Notes under the pieces: generated by a model | Database searches by the model: none | What the model saw: only the letters and a program-made list of their open reading frames with translations | What the model was told of the DNA's origin: nothing | Assembly: GCA_016713585.1 (NCBI GenBank) | Contig: JADJOV010000010.1 | Coordinates: 1-64,000, forward strand | Length of the DNA: 64,000 nucleotides | From: Bdellovibrionales bacterium | GTDB taxonomy: Bacteria; Bdellovibrionota; Bdellovibrionia; Bdellovibrionales; Bdellovibrionaceae | Direction of reading: 5' to 3' | Program-made: the position numbers and the translations under genes | Part shown: piece by piece, positions 1-10,679 of the stretch | Layout: every line of letters starts with the position of its first letter | Position numbering within the stretch: position 1 is the stretch's first letter

Positions 1-67
1 GCAAACCCAAGATCAAAGAAATGAGGAGCTGATGAAATGGATGGATGTCAGCAATAGTCAGCTGCAT
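1..67 (-). CDS. Start of a membrane protein, MgtC/SapB- or DUF4010-like (partial)
   Basis: An ATG at 67, preceded by an AGAGGG ribosome-binding site, opens a frame reading MQLTIADIHPFHQLLISLIL up to the window edge. It overlaps the reconstructed stop of the PPK2 gene (58-60), so it is probably the next gene of the same transcription unit. The hydrophobic stretch resembles the first membrane segment of MgtC/DUF4010-type proteins, but 22 residues are too few to be sure. Only the N-terminus lies in the window. Confidence 0.4.
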   Translation of the reverse strand, partial: MQLTIADIHPFHQLLISLILGL

Positions 68-869
68 ATGTCCCTCTTTTTCTTACCAAGCTGGTTAAGA
101 GCAGCGCTAAGACTTCTCTTGCCCAGTTTTGTCGCGTGCTTTTCCATCCATGCTTCACACGGCTTTAATTCCGATGCGACAATTCGGAGTGTTTTCCGGC
201 AAACTGCTTGTGATCAGCAGGAACGATATTCCACGGACAGGACCCCGAATGGGTCTTCTGAAAGACTTCTTCAACAGCCTCCACATACTGGTTCCATTTT
301 TCAGCCTTTATGTCGTCTTCGGAAAGCTTCCACTGTTTATAAGGATCACTCAATCGCTCTTCGAAGCGTACGAGCTGCTCGTCCTTAGTAATGGCTAGAA
401 AAATTTTAATTATGTCGATGCCATCATTCCGGAGCATGTCCTCAAACTGGTTAATTTCATTAAATGCTCTTTCCAGTGTGCTTTGTCGATAAGCTCGTCC
501 ACTCTCCACCAGAACTCGGCCATACCAACTACGGTCAAAAATAGCGATAGTTCCTGGAGACGGAAGAAGAGACCAAAAGCGGTAAAGCCAGTGCTTTCCC
601 TGTTCCCCAGCGGTTGGTGGGCCAATGGGATGAACTTTGAAACTCCTAGGATCTAACATTTCTGTGAGCTTTCGAATTGCGCCGCCCTTTCCAGCTGCGT
701 CGAATCCCTCAAACACGATGATCGTGCGACTTTTTTGTGCCAAATTCCCTGTTGAATTCGAAGCATTTTCAACTGGAGCTTTTCAATTTTCTTCTTAGAG
801 CCTGCTTCATTCCCCATATTGGGATTTTTTGTTATTTAAAATATTGCGAAGTGAAATTGACTTAGACAT
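58..869 (-). CDS. ppk2: Polyphosphate kinase 2 family protein (frameshifted)
   Basis: PPK2 enzymes move phosphate between polyphosphate and nucleotides in the cytoplasm. The Walker A-type loop FEGFDAAGKGG, the DRSWYGRVL motif and the PPK2 lid region are all visible. The longest open piece is 165-743 (192 residues from a TTG), shorter than the family. The missing N-terminal part (LQLKMLRIQQGIWHKK) and C-terminal part (EKHATKLGKRSL) lie in neighbouring frames. Adding one A to the A-runs next to the P-loop codons and near 190 restores a frame ending at TGA 58-60. The start ATG at 869 directly follows the reconstructed DUF1003 stop (870-872); reaching it needs one further indel in the GGGG run near 813, otherwise ATG 817 serves. 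Last complete gene of the cus-type operon; a stress or energy role is inferred. Confidence 0.85.
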
Positions 870-1437
870 TTATACAGCTCCAGGGGCAGGGGCTTTATTA
901 AGACATTGATCAAGTTTGGATTGGATCTGGAGCAAGAGTTCCTTTTGGGATTGCTGCACCTCAAATAGAGTTTTCATTTCTTCGGCAAGCAGCAGGTCGA
1001 TTTTACTAATGGAGGCCACGAATCTCCATTTCGGCTTTAAGATTTATAACGTAATCAGATCGGCTGCGTCGTCGGTCTTTGTCTTCCTGGCGATTTTGAC
1101 TCATCATAATGACCGGTGCCTGAAGCGCAGCCAAACAAGATAAAATCAAATTGAGAAAGATGAACGGGTAAGGATCATGTTGAGGATTTGTGAGCCAATA
1201 GACATTAGATAAAATCCAAGCAAAAATAAAAACGCCAAAGAAAATAATAAAAGACCAGCTTCCACCAAAGCTGGCCACATGATCTGCGAGTTTCTGACCA
1301 GATGTAAGACCTTCATCTCCCTCTATCTCTAGAAGCTTATTGGTAAGCAATTGCTCCTCGCGTATAGATTCTTGAACTAATGCCTCAAGCCGTTTTACAT
1401 GCAAGTCCTCCGAAATAATTAGCTCGCTAAGCTCCAC
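870..1437 (-). CDS. DUF1003 family membrane protein (frameshifted near its C-terminus)
   Basis: A small inner-membrane protein with two hydrophobic segments around residues 50-105 in the DUF1003 arrangement (FGGSWSFIIFFGVFIFAW, then a second helix ending QAPVIMMSQNRQ), followed by a basic cytoplasmic tail (DKDRRRSRSDYVINLKAE) typical of the family. The open frame stops early at 1006. One base later the frame continues as a coiled-coil-like tail (SKIDLLLAEEMKTL and LQIQSKLDQ) to a TAA at 870-872 that abuts the PPK2 start. The start is a GTG at 1437 with an AAAGGG site upstream. The molecular function of DUF1003 is not known. Position suggests co-transcription with the metal-efflux genes. Confidence 0.75.
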
Positions 1438-1481
1438 GCAATATTACCCTTTCTTTCGTCAACTCCAGAATGCTGTGGCCT

Positions 1482-2069
1482 TTACAGCATTCCGGGAAGT
1501 TCTTCTTTGATCAGGGCAATAGTCTGGAGACCTTTTCCAAAAATTCACTATTGCTTTCAACGAAAATCGTCGCGGATGCCCGTTCCAAGCATTGGCAATT
1601 TTTTGGTCAATCTCGGCTGCCTGTATCGCAGATTCAATCCTCACCGGATTTTGATGATTGTAGCCTTGCTCAAGTGGTGGCGTGCGCAGGTGAATAACAG
1701 CAGCATAGCGGGAAAACTGTTCAGCCTTAGAAGTGCCAAGCTCTTTCCAAAAGAGAGCTTCATCATCCGGCCAGTAGGCGAGACCATCCAATGTCCCACG
1801 GTCACAAAGCACAATGGCAGATTGTTTTTCATCATCCACAAGACGCTCAAGCTCTCTTTGGACAAAGAAAATTGCTCTTTGCGCTTTTTTTGGCGGCCAG
1901 AGTATCATGTCTCGAAAAAACCACCGCCAAAAATGATGCTTGCGGCCTCTGGCAAAATGGAAATGTGTTGGCAAAAGTTTTTTCGAGCAATTTCTAGAAC
2001 TGCCGTTTTTCCAGCACCAGGGCCGCCTGTGAGAACGACCCTCTTGCAATCATGGTTTTCCTCTGACAT
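1482..2069 (-). CDS. P-loop AAA-type ATPase / kinase-like protein (frameshifted)
   Basis: The N-terminal frame starting at 2069 (or ATG 2075) carries a Walker A, LTGGPGAGKTAVLEIA, then LPEAASIIFGGGFF. This frame stops at 1910, and the neighbouring frame continues with RDMILWPPKKAQRAIFFVQ, a Walker B-like IVLCDRGTLDGLAYW and a C-terminal helix ending IKEELPGML at the TAA 1482-1484. One T added to the T-run near 1915 and two single-A additions near 1560 give one continuous protein of about 196 residues. Small single-domain AAA ATPases of this kind are annotated as predicted nucleotide kinases; the substrate is unknown. It lies 30 bases after the MBL nuclease stop. Confidence 0.65.
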
Positions 2070-2099
2070 GCACATGGTGAACTGAAGTATTGCAAGCGA

Positions 2100-3452
2100 T
2101 CATTTGAGTTCCACTTCTTCCAAATATTCTGGAATTCTGTGGCCCAACCTAGATCCTTTGAATTTTGCTTCCAGTCCTTAGCCGAGGCAGGCTCACCGTG
2201 AGTAATGAAAGTCATTTTTGGATTATCCGAAAAGTGCTTTAGCCAATCCATAATCTCAGATTGATCGGCATGCGCGGAGAATCCATTGATGCAAGCCACT
2301 TCTGCGTTCACCACGACTTGTTCACCATGAATTTTGAGGGTTTTGGCTCCTCGAAAGAGTGCTTCCCCGCGAGTGCCAGCGGCTTGGTAGCCAGCGAGCA
2401 AAATTGTATTTCGCGCATCGGGCGCAAACTTCTTCAAATGATGTAACACGCGACCTCCGGTCGCCATCCCGCTGGCAGAGATGATAATCATGGGCCCAGG
2501 CTTGGTATTGAGCGTCTTTGATTCCTCAGGGGTCCTTACATATTTCGCGACATTGCACATGGATTCGCATTGGTTTGGATTTAATTTGTGCTCAAGCTGA
2601 TGATCGCAGTAGACGCCCATAGTATTGATCGACATGGGGCTATTGAGAAAAACAGGAGTGTCTTCAATTCTCTTTTGTAATTTTAAAAGGTGAATGGCAT
2701 ATAGAAAAGATTGTGACCGGCCCACTGAGAAGGCCGGAATGATGACAACACCGCTTCTCTTTATAGTTCGGTTAATGACTTCGGCTAATTGATCTACTGG
2801 GTCCTGCACAGGGTGAGTGCGATCCCCATATGTAGATTCAATCAACAAGTAGTCAGCGTGGTTTATAAATGCTGGCGGCTTCATTATAAGATCATTTGGC
2901 CGACCTAAATCGCCTGAGAATACCACGGAAGTATTTTGGGATTTCAAAGTGACAAATGCGGAACCTAAAATATGACCTGATGGCGAAAATTTAAGTTTTA
3001 ATTCCTTCGACAGATTAATTTCTTGATTGAATTCACACCCTTGAACTGCTTTAAAACTTCTTCAGCGTCTTCCTGGGTGAAAAGCGGTAGAGCAGGTTTA
3101 TGTTTTGAATACCCTTTCGATCTGCATAATAGGCTTCTTCTTCTTGAATTTTTCCAGCATCAGGCAGAAGAATTTTGCATAGATCATGAGTCCCAGAGGT
3201 AGAATAAATGGGACCCTTAAAACCATGTCTTTTAAGAACAGGCAAGTAACCCGAATGGTCAATGTGAGCATGGGTTAAAACCACGGCGTCAATTTCTTTT
3301 GGACTAATAGGAAAGTCAGCCCAGTTCCTAAGCCTTAGCTCTTTCTGGCCTTGAAAAAGTCCGCAATCAACCAGGCATTTAAAGCCGTTAGCATTGATTA
3401 AATATTTGGAACCCGTCACGGTACCGGTCGCACCAAGAAAAGTAATTTTCAT
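2100..3452 (-). CDS. Metallo-beta-lactamase / beta-CASP RNA-processing-type nuclease (frameshifted)
   Basis: Family members are zinc-dependent RNA endo/exonucleases (the CPSF73/YsgC-like branch). The N-terminal piece (3051-3452) has the zinc motif LTHAHIDHSGYLP; the second piece (1994-2947) has SGDLGRPNDL, a beta-CASP core with IIISASGMATGGRVLHHL, and the last zinc-ligand motif NGFSAHADQSEI. The joining segment FSPSGHILGSAFVTL, with another conserved His, is in a third frame at 2948-3050. The expected C-terminus PEYLEEVELK is recovered in a shifted frame and stops at TGA 2100-2102. The full protein would be about 450 residues. Its ATG overlaps the stop of the upstream small membrane protein, which suggests translational coupling. 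A link to metal stress is by position only. Confidence 0.85.
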
Positions 3453-3754
3453 AAGTCACCTCTTTGAAGAAAAATAAAATAGACAATTAAGCCAGCCATG
3501 CTGGCCCAGCAGATCCAATATAGAAACTTTGTCCAATACAACGAGACGCTGTTTGCTTGCGACTCAAGTTTGTGCTTATCGAACATGCCGACAGCATGAG
3601 AAAAAATCCCAATGGTAATTATAGGAATTGAAAATGATTTTAGGTGGTCACCGAAGTGGACACCTAAGCCAAGGCCCAAAACACCGGCACCAATACTCGA
3701 TGTTAGCTCCGCAAGTTTTAGTCGAGAATCAAACGAGGTATCTCTTAGTCTCAT
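3449..3754 (-). CDS. Small membrane protein, unknown function
   Basis: About 100 residues with three predicted hydrophobic segments (GAGVLGLGLGVHFG, IPIITIGIFSHAVGMF and ICWASMAGLIVYFIFL). I prefer the internal Met at 3754 (MRLRDTSFDSRLKLAE) over the upstream one at 3766. Its 5' end overlaps the C-terminus of the P-type ATPase gene and its stop overlaps the start of the MBL gene, so it is fixed inside the operon. I recognise no family; a small accessory membrane protein of the ATPase is one possibility. Confidence 0.6.
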   Translation of the reverse strand: MRLRDTSFDSRLKLAELTSSIGAGVLGLGLGVHFGDHLKSFSIPIITIGIFSHAVGMFDKHKLESQANSVSLYWTKFLYWICWASMAGLIVYFIFLQRGDL

Positions 3755-6401
3755 TGGGCAACCCATTTCTGCCTAATAATTTTCTGACTTCAATGATTGT
3801 TACTGGAATGAGCGTCAGCGCGAACATGACAAAACATTCCGCCCAACTGATCTCATTGACTTTAAAGATGTTCCGGAAAAATTCTGTATGATGAAGAATA
3901 ATTTGAAATGAAATCGGAATTGCCACTGCGGCCAGGTGGTACAGATTTGAAGTCAGACCCATCTGAAAAAATGTCTTGTGCTCGCTTCTGCAGGCAAAAG
4001 ATCTAAAAAGTTCGGCAAACACAAGAAAAGAGAAGGCATGGGTTCTTGCTGTAATTTCATCTTCATTTCTTAAGCTATAACCATAAACAGCGAGAGTAAG
4101 AATCGAAGTAAGGAGACCAACAAAAGTCATTTCGCGATAAAAACTACGATCAAAAAAAGTAGTTGGCGAAGGTCTCTTAGTAAAACCAAGAACGTTTTTT
4201 GGAACGGGTTCAGCAGCTAATGCTAAAGCGGGAAGACCGTCGGTGACGAGATTGATCCAAAGAAGATGAATAGGGGCCAATGGCGCTGGCCAGCCCAAGA
4301 GAGCCGCCCCTAGCATAATAAGAATTTCAGACAAGTTTCCGGATAGAAGATACTGAATTGTTCGGCGAATATTTCCATATATTGCTCGACCTTCCTCGAC
4401 GGCTGAAACAATCGTCGAGAAATTGTCGTCCGTTAGAATCATCGAGGAAGCCTGACGCGCGACTTCGGTTCCCCCTTTGCCCATAGCAATTCCGATCGAG
4501 GCTTGCTTTAAAGCTGGGGCATCGTTAACACCATCTCCGGTCATGGCGACAACATTGCCTTTATTTTGCCAAGCCTGAATGATTTTTAATTTATGTTCAG
4601 GTGTGACTCTTGCGTAAACAGCTGTACGCTCCACATGCTCTTCAAGATCCTGAGTGGACATCGCATCCAACTGGGCTCCGGTCAGAACCTGATCGAACTT
4701 GCCGTCCTCGACAATTCCAAGCTCTCGAGCGATAGCCTTGGCTGTAACTGGATGATCGCCTGTAATCATGACGACTTTTATTCCAGCGGCTTTACATGCT
4801 TGAATGGCAGGGATGCTTTCCTTCCTGGGTGGATCTGCTATAGAAATCAAACCTAAAAACGTGAGCTTGTTCTCAACGGAAGAATGATCTTTATAGAGTG
4901 TGATATTGAAATCTGTACGAGTCTCGCCTAGAGGCTTTGATGCAACAGCTAGTATGCGTCTGCCCTGTGAAGAAAGAGTTTCAATACCCTTTGGACTTCA
5001 CTTTTTTCAACTTCATTCAGCTCACAAAGAGGGGAGAATAGATTCAGGAGCACCCTTACTATGAATTACGACTTGAGAGCCCGAGTGAACCGCAACGCTC
5101 ATTCGCTTTCTTTCGCTATCAAAGCTCCATTCAGCTAGCCTCGGAAAATTCGAAGTCAAAAACTTAAGATCGAGATCGTGATTTTGTGCCAAATAAAGAA
5201 GTGCTACTTCGGTGGGGTCACCCGTAGCCAAGCCATCATCATTGATGGAAGCGTTGGAGCATAAAACAGAACATTCTATGAGGCTTTTTAAATCGTCGAC
5301 TTGCCCATTTGCTCCGTCGAATTTACCGTCGCCCTCACCTAAGATTCCTTTGGCAAGTATGAACGTTTCTCGGACTCTCATTTTTCCAGTGGTCAGTGTA
5401 CCAGTCTTATCGGTACAAATGACGTTGGTCGACCCTAGAGTCTCAACGGCAGGAAGATGCCTTACAATCGCATTTCGTTTCGTCATGCGACTAACGGCCA
5501 TAGTGAGAGCCAAAGTTACAACGTTAGGTACGCCTTCTGGAATTGCAGCTACGGCTAGACTTATTGCCGTCATTAAAACATCAAGCCATTTTTCACCATG
5601 AACGATGCCGAGAACCGCGACGAAAATCACAACAAGCCCGCAAAAAATAAGTAACTTATTACTGACCTGTTCAAGCTTAACTTGCAGAGGAGTCTTTGCA
5701 GAGATGCTCGCATCAAGTAATCCAGCAATACGACCGATTTCTGTGGTCATATTGGTCGCCGTGACCACGGCCTTGGCTGTACCCGTTGTTATAGCCGTAC
5801 TAGCAAAGAGCATGTTTTTTCTATCAGCTAAAGTTGAGCTTTCGGAAACAGGATGAGCCGCTTTTACGACAGGAAGAGATTCCCCCGTGAGAATGGCTTC
5901 GTCAGCAGAAAGCTGGCTTGCTTGAATGATCCGGCAATCGGCAGGCACATAATCACCAGCCTCCAGAATTAAAATATCGCCAGGACATAGCTCCGAACCC
6001 ATCACTTCCAGAATATTTCCGTCTCTGAGAACTCTAGCTTTGGGGGCAGATAATTTCTTTAAAGCCTCCACGGCGGCTTCTGCTTTCGTTTCCTGAAAAT
6101 ATCCAATGATGGAATTGATGATTACGATAATGGCGATAGCGACGGAGTCAGCGACTTCACCCAGAACGGCCGTAACAACAGTCGCGATTAAAAGTATGAT
6201 CACCACGGGACTCTTGAGCTGAGATAAAAATCTTTGCAAAGCCGTCACTTTTTTTTCGGCTCTTAAAACATTAAGTCCAAATGTTTTAAGACGATCTTTC
6301 GCCTCTGCTGAGGAAAGACCTTGACCTAAATTTACGTGGAGAGCTTCCAAGACTTCATTTTCTGGTTTTGCCCAAGGAGAAGCAGCAGTTACGCTCATCA
6401 T
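3729..6401 (-). CDS. P2-type cation-transporting ATPase, Ca2+-ATPase-like (frameshifted)
   Basis: An inner-membrane ion pump. The N-terminal piece (5022-6401) shows the actuator motif LTGESLPV and the phosphorylation motif CTDKTGTLTTGKM. The C-terminal piece (3729-4850) shows VMITGDHPVTAKAIA, the hinge motif TGDGVNDAPALKQASIGIAM and the last six membrane segments. There is no N-terminal HMA domain and no CPC motif, so this is a P2 (SERCA/PMCA-like) pump and not a P1B heavy-metal ATPase. The 170-base gap between the pieces encodes the expected nucleotide-domain sequence in shifted frames (ETLSSQGRRILAVASKPL), so at least two indels broke one gene of about 890 residues. Its ATG overlaps the CusA stop. 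The transported ion cannot be decided here. Confidence 0.85.
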
Positions 6402-9400
6402 AAAAGCTCTCTTTTCAAAACGACTCTTTCCTCTCGCATTTTATAAATGACCGGAATCACCACGAGGGTCAGAAGCATCAATGAAATGAGGCCACCAAAC
6501 ATTGGAGATGAAATTCGCTTCATGACATCTGCGCCGAGCCCCGTCGCAAGCATGACAGGAAGCAATCCAAAAATATTCATGCTTACGGCCATCAAAACAG
6601 ATCTGAAGCTCTTTTGCGCTCCCTCTAGAGTGGCTTGAGTAAAGTCGCCAGAACTTTTCAGCTGACCGTCGGCCTTTCGCTTGCTCCAAGCCTGATCTAA
6701 GAAAACGATCATAATTGAAGTGGTCTCAACCGCGACGCCTATCAGTGCGATTGCGCCTGCCCAGACAGCAACGCTTGTATTGTAACCAAGAGCCCACATA
6801 AGAAGAATTCCGCCAATGAGTGATAGCGGAACTGACGCCATAATCATGACGGATTTTGAAACAGATCTCATGCTGAAATAAAGGAAAGCAAATATCAGAA
6901 GAAGGGTGAGCGGAAGTACGATCTTCATTCGGCTTTGCATACGTTCTAGATATTCATATTGGCCAGTCCAAGAAATAAAATACCCTTGAGGAATCTGAAC
7001 CTCTCGTTTGACTGCTTCCTTTGCATCATTGACGTATCCACCCGGATCTCGGTCTTTGAGATCGATGTAGACGTAACCAGCAAGCGATCCGTTTTCATCA
7101 AGAACCATGGGTGGACCCATTCGTGTTGTCAGTTTTCCTAGCTGTCCAAGCGGAACCTGAGTTCCAGTCGGTGTAGCCACAAGAATGCGGCCCAGTTTTT
7201 CAATGTTATCTCGCAACTCTCTTGGGTATCGAACATTGATCGTATAGCGTTCTCGTCCTTCGATAGTTTGAGAGATTTCCATTCCTTCAATGGCAGTTTC
7301 CACAACCATCTGTGCGTCACCGACATTAAGGCCATAACGCCCAAGTGCTTGGCGATCGGGTTCAAAGTCTAAATAATACCCGCCGATAATTCTTTCTGCG
7401 TAGACACTTCTAGTGCCGCGAACGGTATTTAGTGTGCGCTCAAGCTGCTGTCCAATTTCCTCAATAACTTTTAAATCTTTGCCGTAAATCTTAACTCCTA
7501 CCGGAGTGCGAATGCCCGTGGACAGCATGTCAATGCGTCCTCGAACGGGTTTGGTCCAGGCTCTATTTAATCCCGGAACTTCGACAGCTTTATCAAGTTC
7601 TGAAATGAGCTCTTCATCGCCCATACCTTTTCGCCACTGACTTCGTGGTTTCAGACGAATCGTATATTCAAACATGGAAAGTGGTGCCGGATCAGTCGCA
7701 GTCTCAAAGCGTCCTGCTTTTCCAAAAACAGTTTCGACCTCGGGAACTGCTTTGATGGCTGCGCCTTGTCTGGTTAACAGATCAGAGCTTGCCGTAACCG
7801 AAATTCCTGGAGTGGTAATCGGCATATAGAGAAGATCGCCTTCCCAAAGCGGCGGCATAAATTCTGAACCAAGTCGTGTAAAGGCGAAAGCACAAATGGC
7901 GACAAGGGCGAGCATTCCTCCGAGCACCATTTTCGTATGTCCTAAGCACCATTCCAAAATGGGTTTGTATCGTGCGAGTAGCCAGCGATTGATCGGGTTT
8001 TCCTGCTCGCTTCTTATTTTCCTTTCACAAAATAGGCAATCAGAGGTGGTGTGACCGTAATCGAAACGAGCGCAGCTGCGATCATGGCAAACGTCTTCGT
8101 ATAGGCCAGCGGATGAAACAACTTTCCCTCTTGCGCCTGGAGTGCAAAAATCGGAAGAAATGAAATACCAATGATAAGGAGCGCACTAAAGATCGACGGA
8201 CCCAACTCTTTGCACGCCTCACTAGCCAGCTCTTGTGAGGATCTGGCACCTTTATTCGCGGCCAACCTTTTGTGGGTATTCTCGATAAAGACGACAACGC
8301 CATCTACAATGTCACCAACGGCGAGAATGATCCCGCCCATCGACATAATGTTAAGACTAATATTTAGGTAATAGAGCGGAATCATCGAAATCAAAATTGA
8401 CAGCGGCAGCGTGATGGCAACAACCAAAGCGCTGCGAATATGAAACAGAAAAACTAGAATTACCAGGCAGACGAGAATTATCTCTTCGATAATATTATTT
8501 CTTAGCGTGGCGACAGCTTCTTTAATCAACGAAGATCTGTCGTAAATAATTTTAAGTTCTAACCCGGGAGGAAAAGCATCTTTTACTTCTTCAATTTTAT
8601 TTTTGACGGACTCAATGACCCTAGAAACGTCTTCACCTTGCCTCATTACGACAAGCCCGCCTACGGTGTCGCCTTTGCCATCAAGATCGGCCAAACCACG
8701 CCTAATATTGGGGCCAAGGCTAACTCGTCCAACATCTGCTACGCGAATGGGTGTGTTATTTGGTCCGATTCCAACAGATATGTTTTCAATCTCTCTTGGA
8801 TCTTTAATATAGCCGAGCCCTCGCACATAGTACTCACGCTCGGACACTTCTAAGGTCCGTCCCCAACATCTCTGTTGCTTTCACGAATAGAGTTTATGAC
8901 TTTTTGAATAGGAATCTTAAGAGCAGCAAGCTTATTGGGATCTACTTCAACTTGATATTGCTTTCAAATCCACCAACACTTGCGACTTCGGCAACGCCCG
9001 GAACTGAAGTTAACCAATATCTTAAATACCAGTCCTGAAAAGTTTTAATCTCGGACAAGTTATACTTTCCGGAGGTGTCTACTAAAGCGTACTGAAAAAC
9101 CCAACCTACCCCGCTTGCGTCGGGTCCGATTGAAGGCGTTGCCCCTTGAGGAAGTTGTCCAGAAAGCTTTGATAAATACTCAATGACCCGGGATCTCGCC
9201 CAGTAGAGATCGGTCTTGTCTTCAAAAATCACATAAACGAAGGACCTCCCAAACATTGAAAATCCACGCACTACTGACACCTTTGGTGCCGAAAGCATGG
9301 CGGTGACTAAAGGATACGTGATCTGATTTTCGATAAGGTCCGGACTTCTGCCCATCCACTCAGTGAAAATAATAACTTGGGTCTCTGATAAATCTGGAAT

Positions 9401-9514
9401 CGCATCGACTTTAATATTTTTGAGACAGTAAGCTCCCCAAAGCCCTAGCAGAACGGCAAGAATGATTGTGATTCTGGCGTTTCTTCCGCACCATGTGATG
9501 ATTTTTTCGATCAT
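6398..9514 (-). CDS. cusA: Heavy-metal RND efflux pump, CusA-like (frameshifted)
   Basis: The inner-membrane trimeric RND component that exports Cu(I)/Ag(I) by proton antiport. The three pieces read in order: N-terminal 8942-9514 (VDAIPDLSETQVIIFTEW, TDLYWARSRVIEYL and SIGPDASGVGWVFQYALVD, all strongly CusA-like), middle 8014-8847 (the TM2-TM6 block with GDIVDGVVVFIEN) and C-terminal 6398-7957 (second porter half and the last membrane helices). The gap at 8848-8941 encodes YQVEVDPNKLAALKIPIQKV in a shifted frame, so the breaks are single indels and not real gene ends. The reconstructed protein is about 1,035 residues, the usual family size. It lies just after cusB and overlaps the next gene. 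Confidence 0.9.
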
Positions 9515-9523
9515 AGAGCCATC

Positions 9524-10679
9524 TCACTTTTCTCCATGGCCGCCATGACCTGAATTTGTTGGTGAACCTTTTTGAAGGGCCGCTTGAAATTTACTTTCAG
9601 CATCGATAAGAAAATGTGCGCTTGTCACAACCTCTTCTCCCACTTTAAGTCCAGAAAGTATGGCAAACGTATTTTCAATCCTCGGACCGGCTTTGACATC
9701 TCTTGGTTCAAAACGGGAAGCTCCCGGTTTTGACAAAAACGATTTTTCTTGTTCCGGTATCAATAACCGCATCGTCAGGGATAACGATGGCCTCACCGAG
9801 ATTTTTCTTTAATGAGATATTTGAAAACATGCCGGGCTTGAGTTTTTGATCTGGATTATCAAGTTCAATTCGCGCTTTGGCGGTTCTTGTCTCCAATTCA
9901 ATCTCTGGATAAATGTAGCTGATTTTTCCTTTGAATGATTTTTCGGGATCATACGGAAGCTGAATTTCGGCTTCATCACCGACAGAAATAACCGCCACAT
10001 CATATTCATAAAGAGTCACAATGATCCAAATTCGCGAAAGGTCAGCTATATGGTAGAGTTCCATTTCAGGGGTAATGTACATCCCTCGAATGGCCGTCTT
10101 ATTGACGATGAAACCATCAACAGGCGAATCAAACGTTACCGATCTCTTGGCCTTTCCAGATTTCTTAAGTCTATCTATCTCGCTTTGTGGAACTCCCCAA
10201 AGCTTAAGTCGCTCAAGAGCCGTCACAGCGATTTCTCTTCCGGGCGCGCCTTGCTTCCTTGCAGCTAAGTATTCTTCCTGAGTGGAAACTAGGTCGGGAC
10301 TATAGAGTTCAAAGAGGGACTGTCCTTTTTTACGGGCTTACCTATGTAGTCAGCATATATTTGCTCAATCCAGCCATTGATTTTTTGTATGGACGTGAGC
10401 CTCTTTGGTTTGATCAGCGGTGACCGTTCCCACGGTTCGAATCGTGTGCTCCACCTTTTTCTTCTCGGCTTTTGCCACTTTGAGCCCAATTTTCGACTGC
10501 TGCTCTAGTGGAACCTCAATGGGAACACGGGCCTCATCTTTCTTTATAGGTTCCGTCTTTTGTGAAGTTGGTTTTATGGTAGGTTTTGGAGTCTTTGGTA
10601 ATTCCCCATGTCCGCTATGAGTTTGCGAGAACGCACTCGCACTAAACACCAGTAAAAGAACACAAACATAATTTCGCAT
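9524..10679 (-). CDS. cusB: RND periplasmic adaptor, CusB-like (frameshifted)
   Basis: The membrane-fusion protein that bridges CusA and the outer-membrane channel. The N-terminus (MRNYVCVLLLVFSASAFSQ) is a signal peptide followed by a His-containing linker. Then come the CusB-type barrel-sandwich start (VGTVTADQTK), the GWIEQIYADYIGKPVKKG hairpin entrance in a second frame, and the beta-barrel HIADLSRIWIIVTLYEYD and KPGMFSNISL in a third. The C-terminus (LSGLKVGEEVVTSAHFLIDA, ending GHGGHGEK) is in the frame at 9524-9796. Overlapping partial frames show at least three indels. The ATG at 10679 overlaps the TolC stop as TAATG, so the two genes are coupled. Confidence 0.88.

Noticed and set aside
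32..398. Plus-strand open frames of 118 and 89 codons at the left end
   Set aside because: They lie opposite the PPK2 gene and have no recognisable domain or signal; many plus-strand frames across 1-12 kb are antisense shadows of this kind.
6398..9514. Programmed frameshifting in the RND and P-type ATPase genes
   Set aside because: The breaks differ in place and direction, hit many unrelated genes including ettA, and no slippery-site-plus-structure pattern recurs; simple homopolymer errors explain them better.
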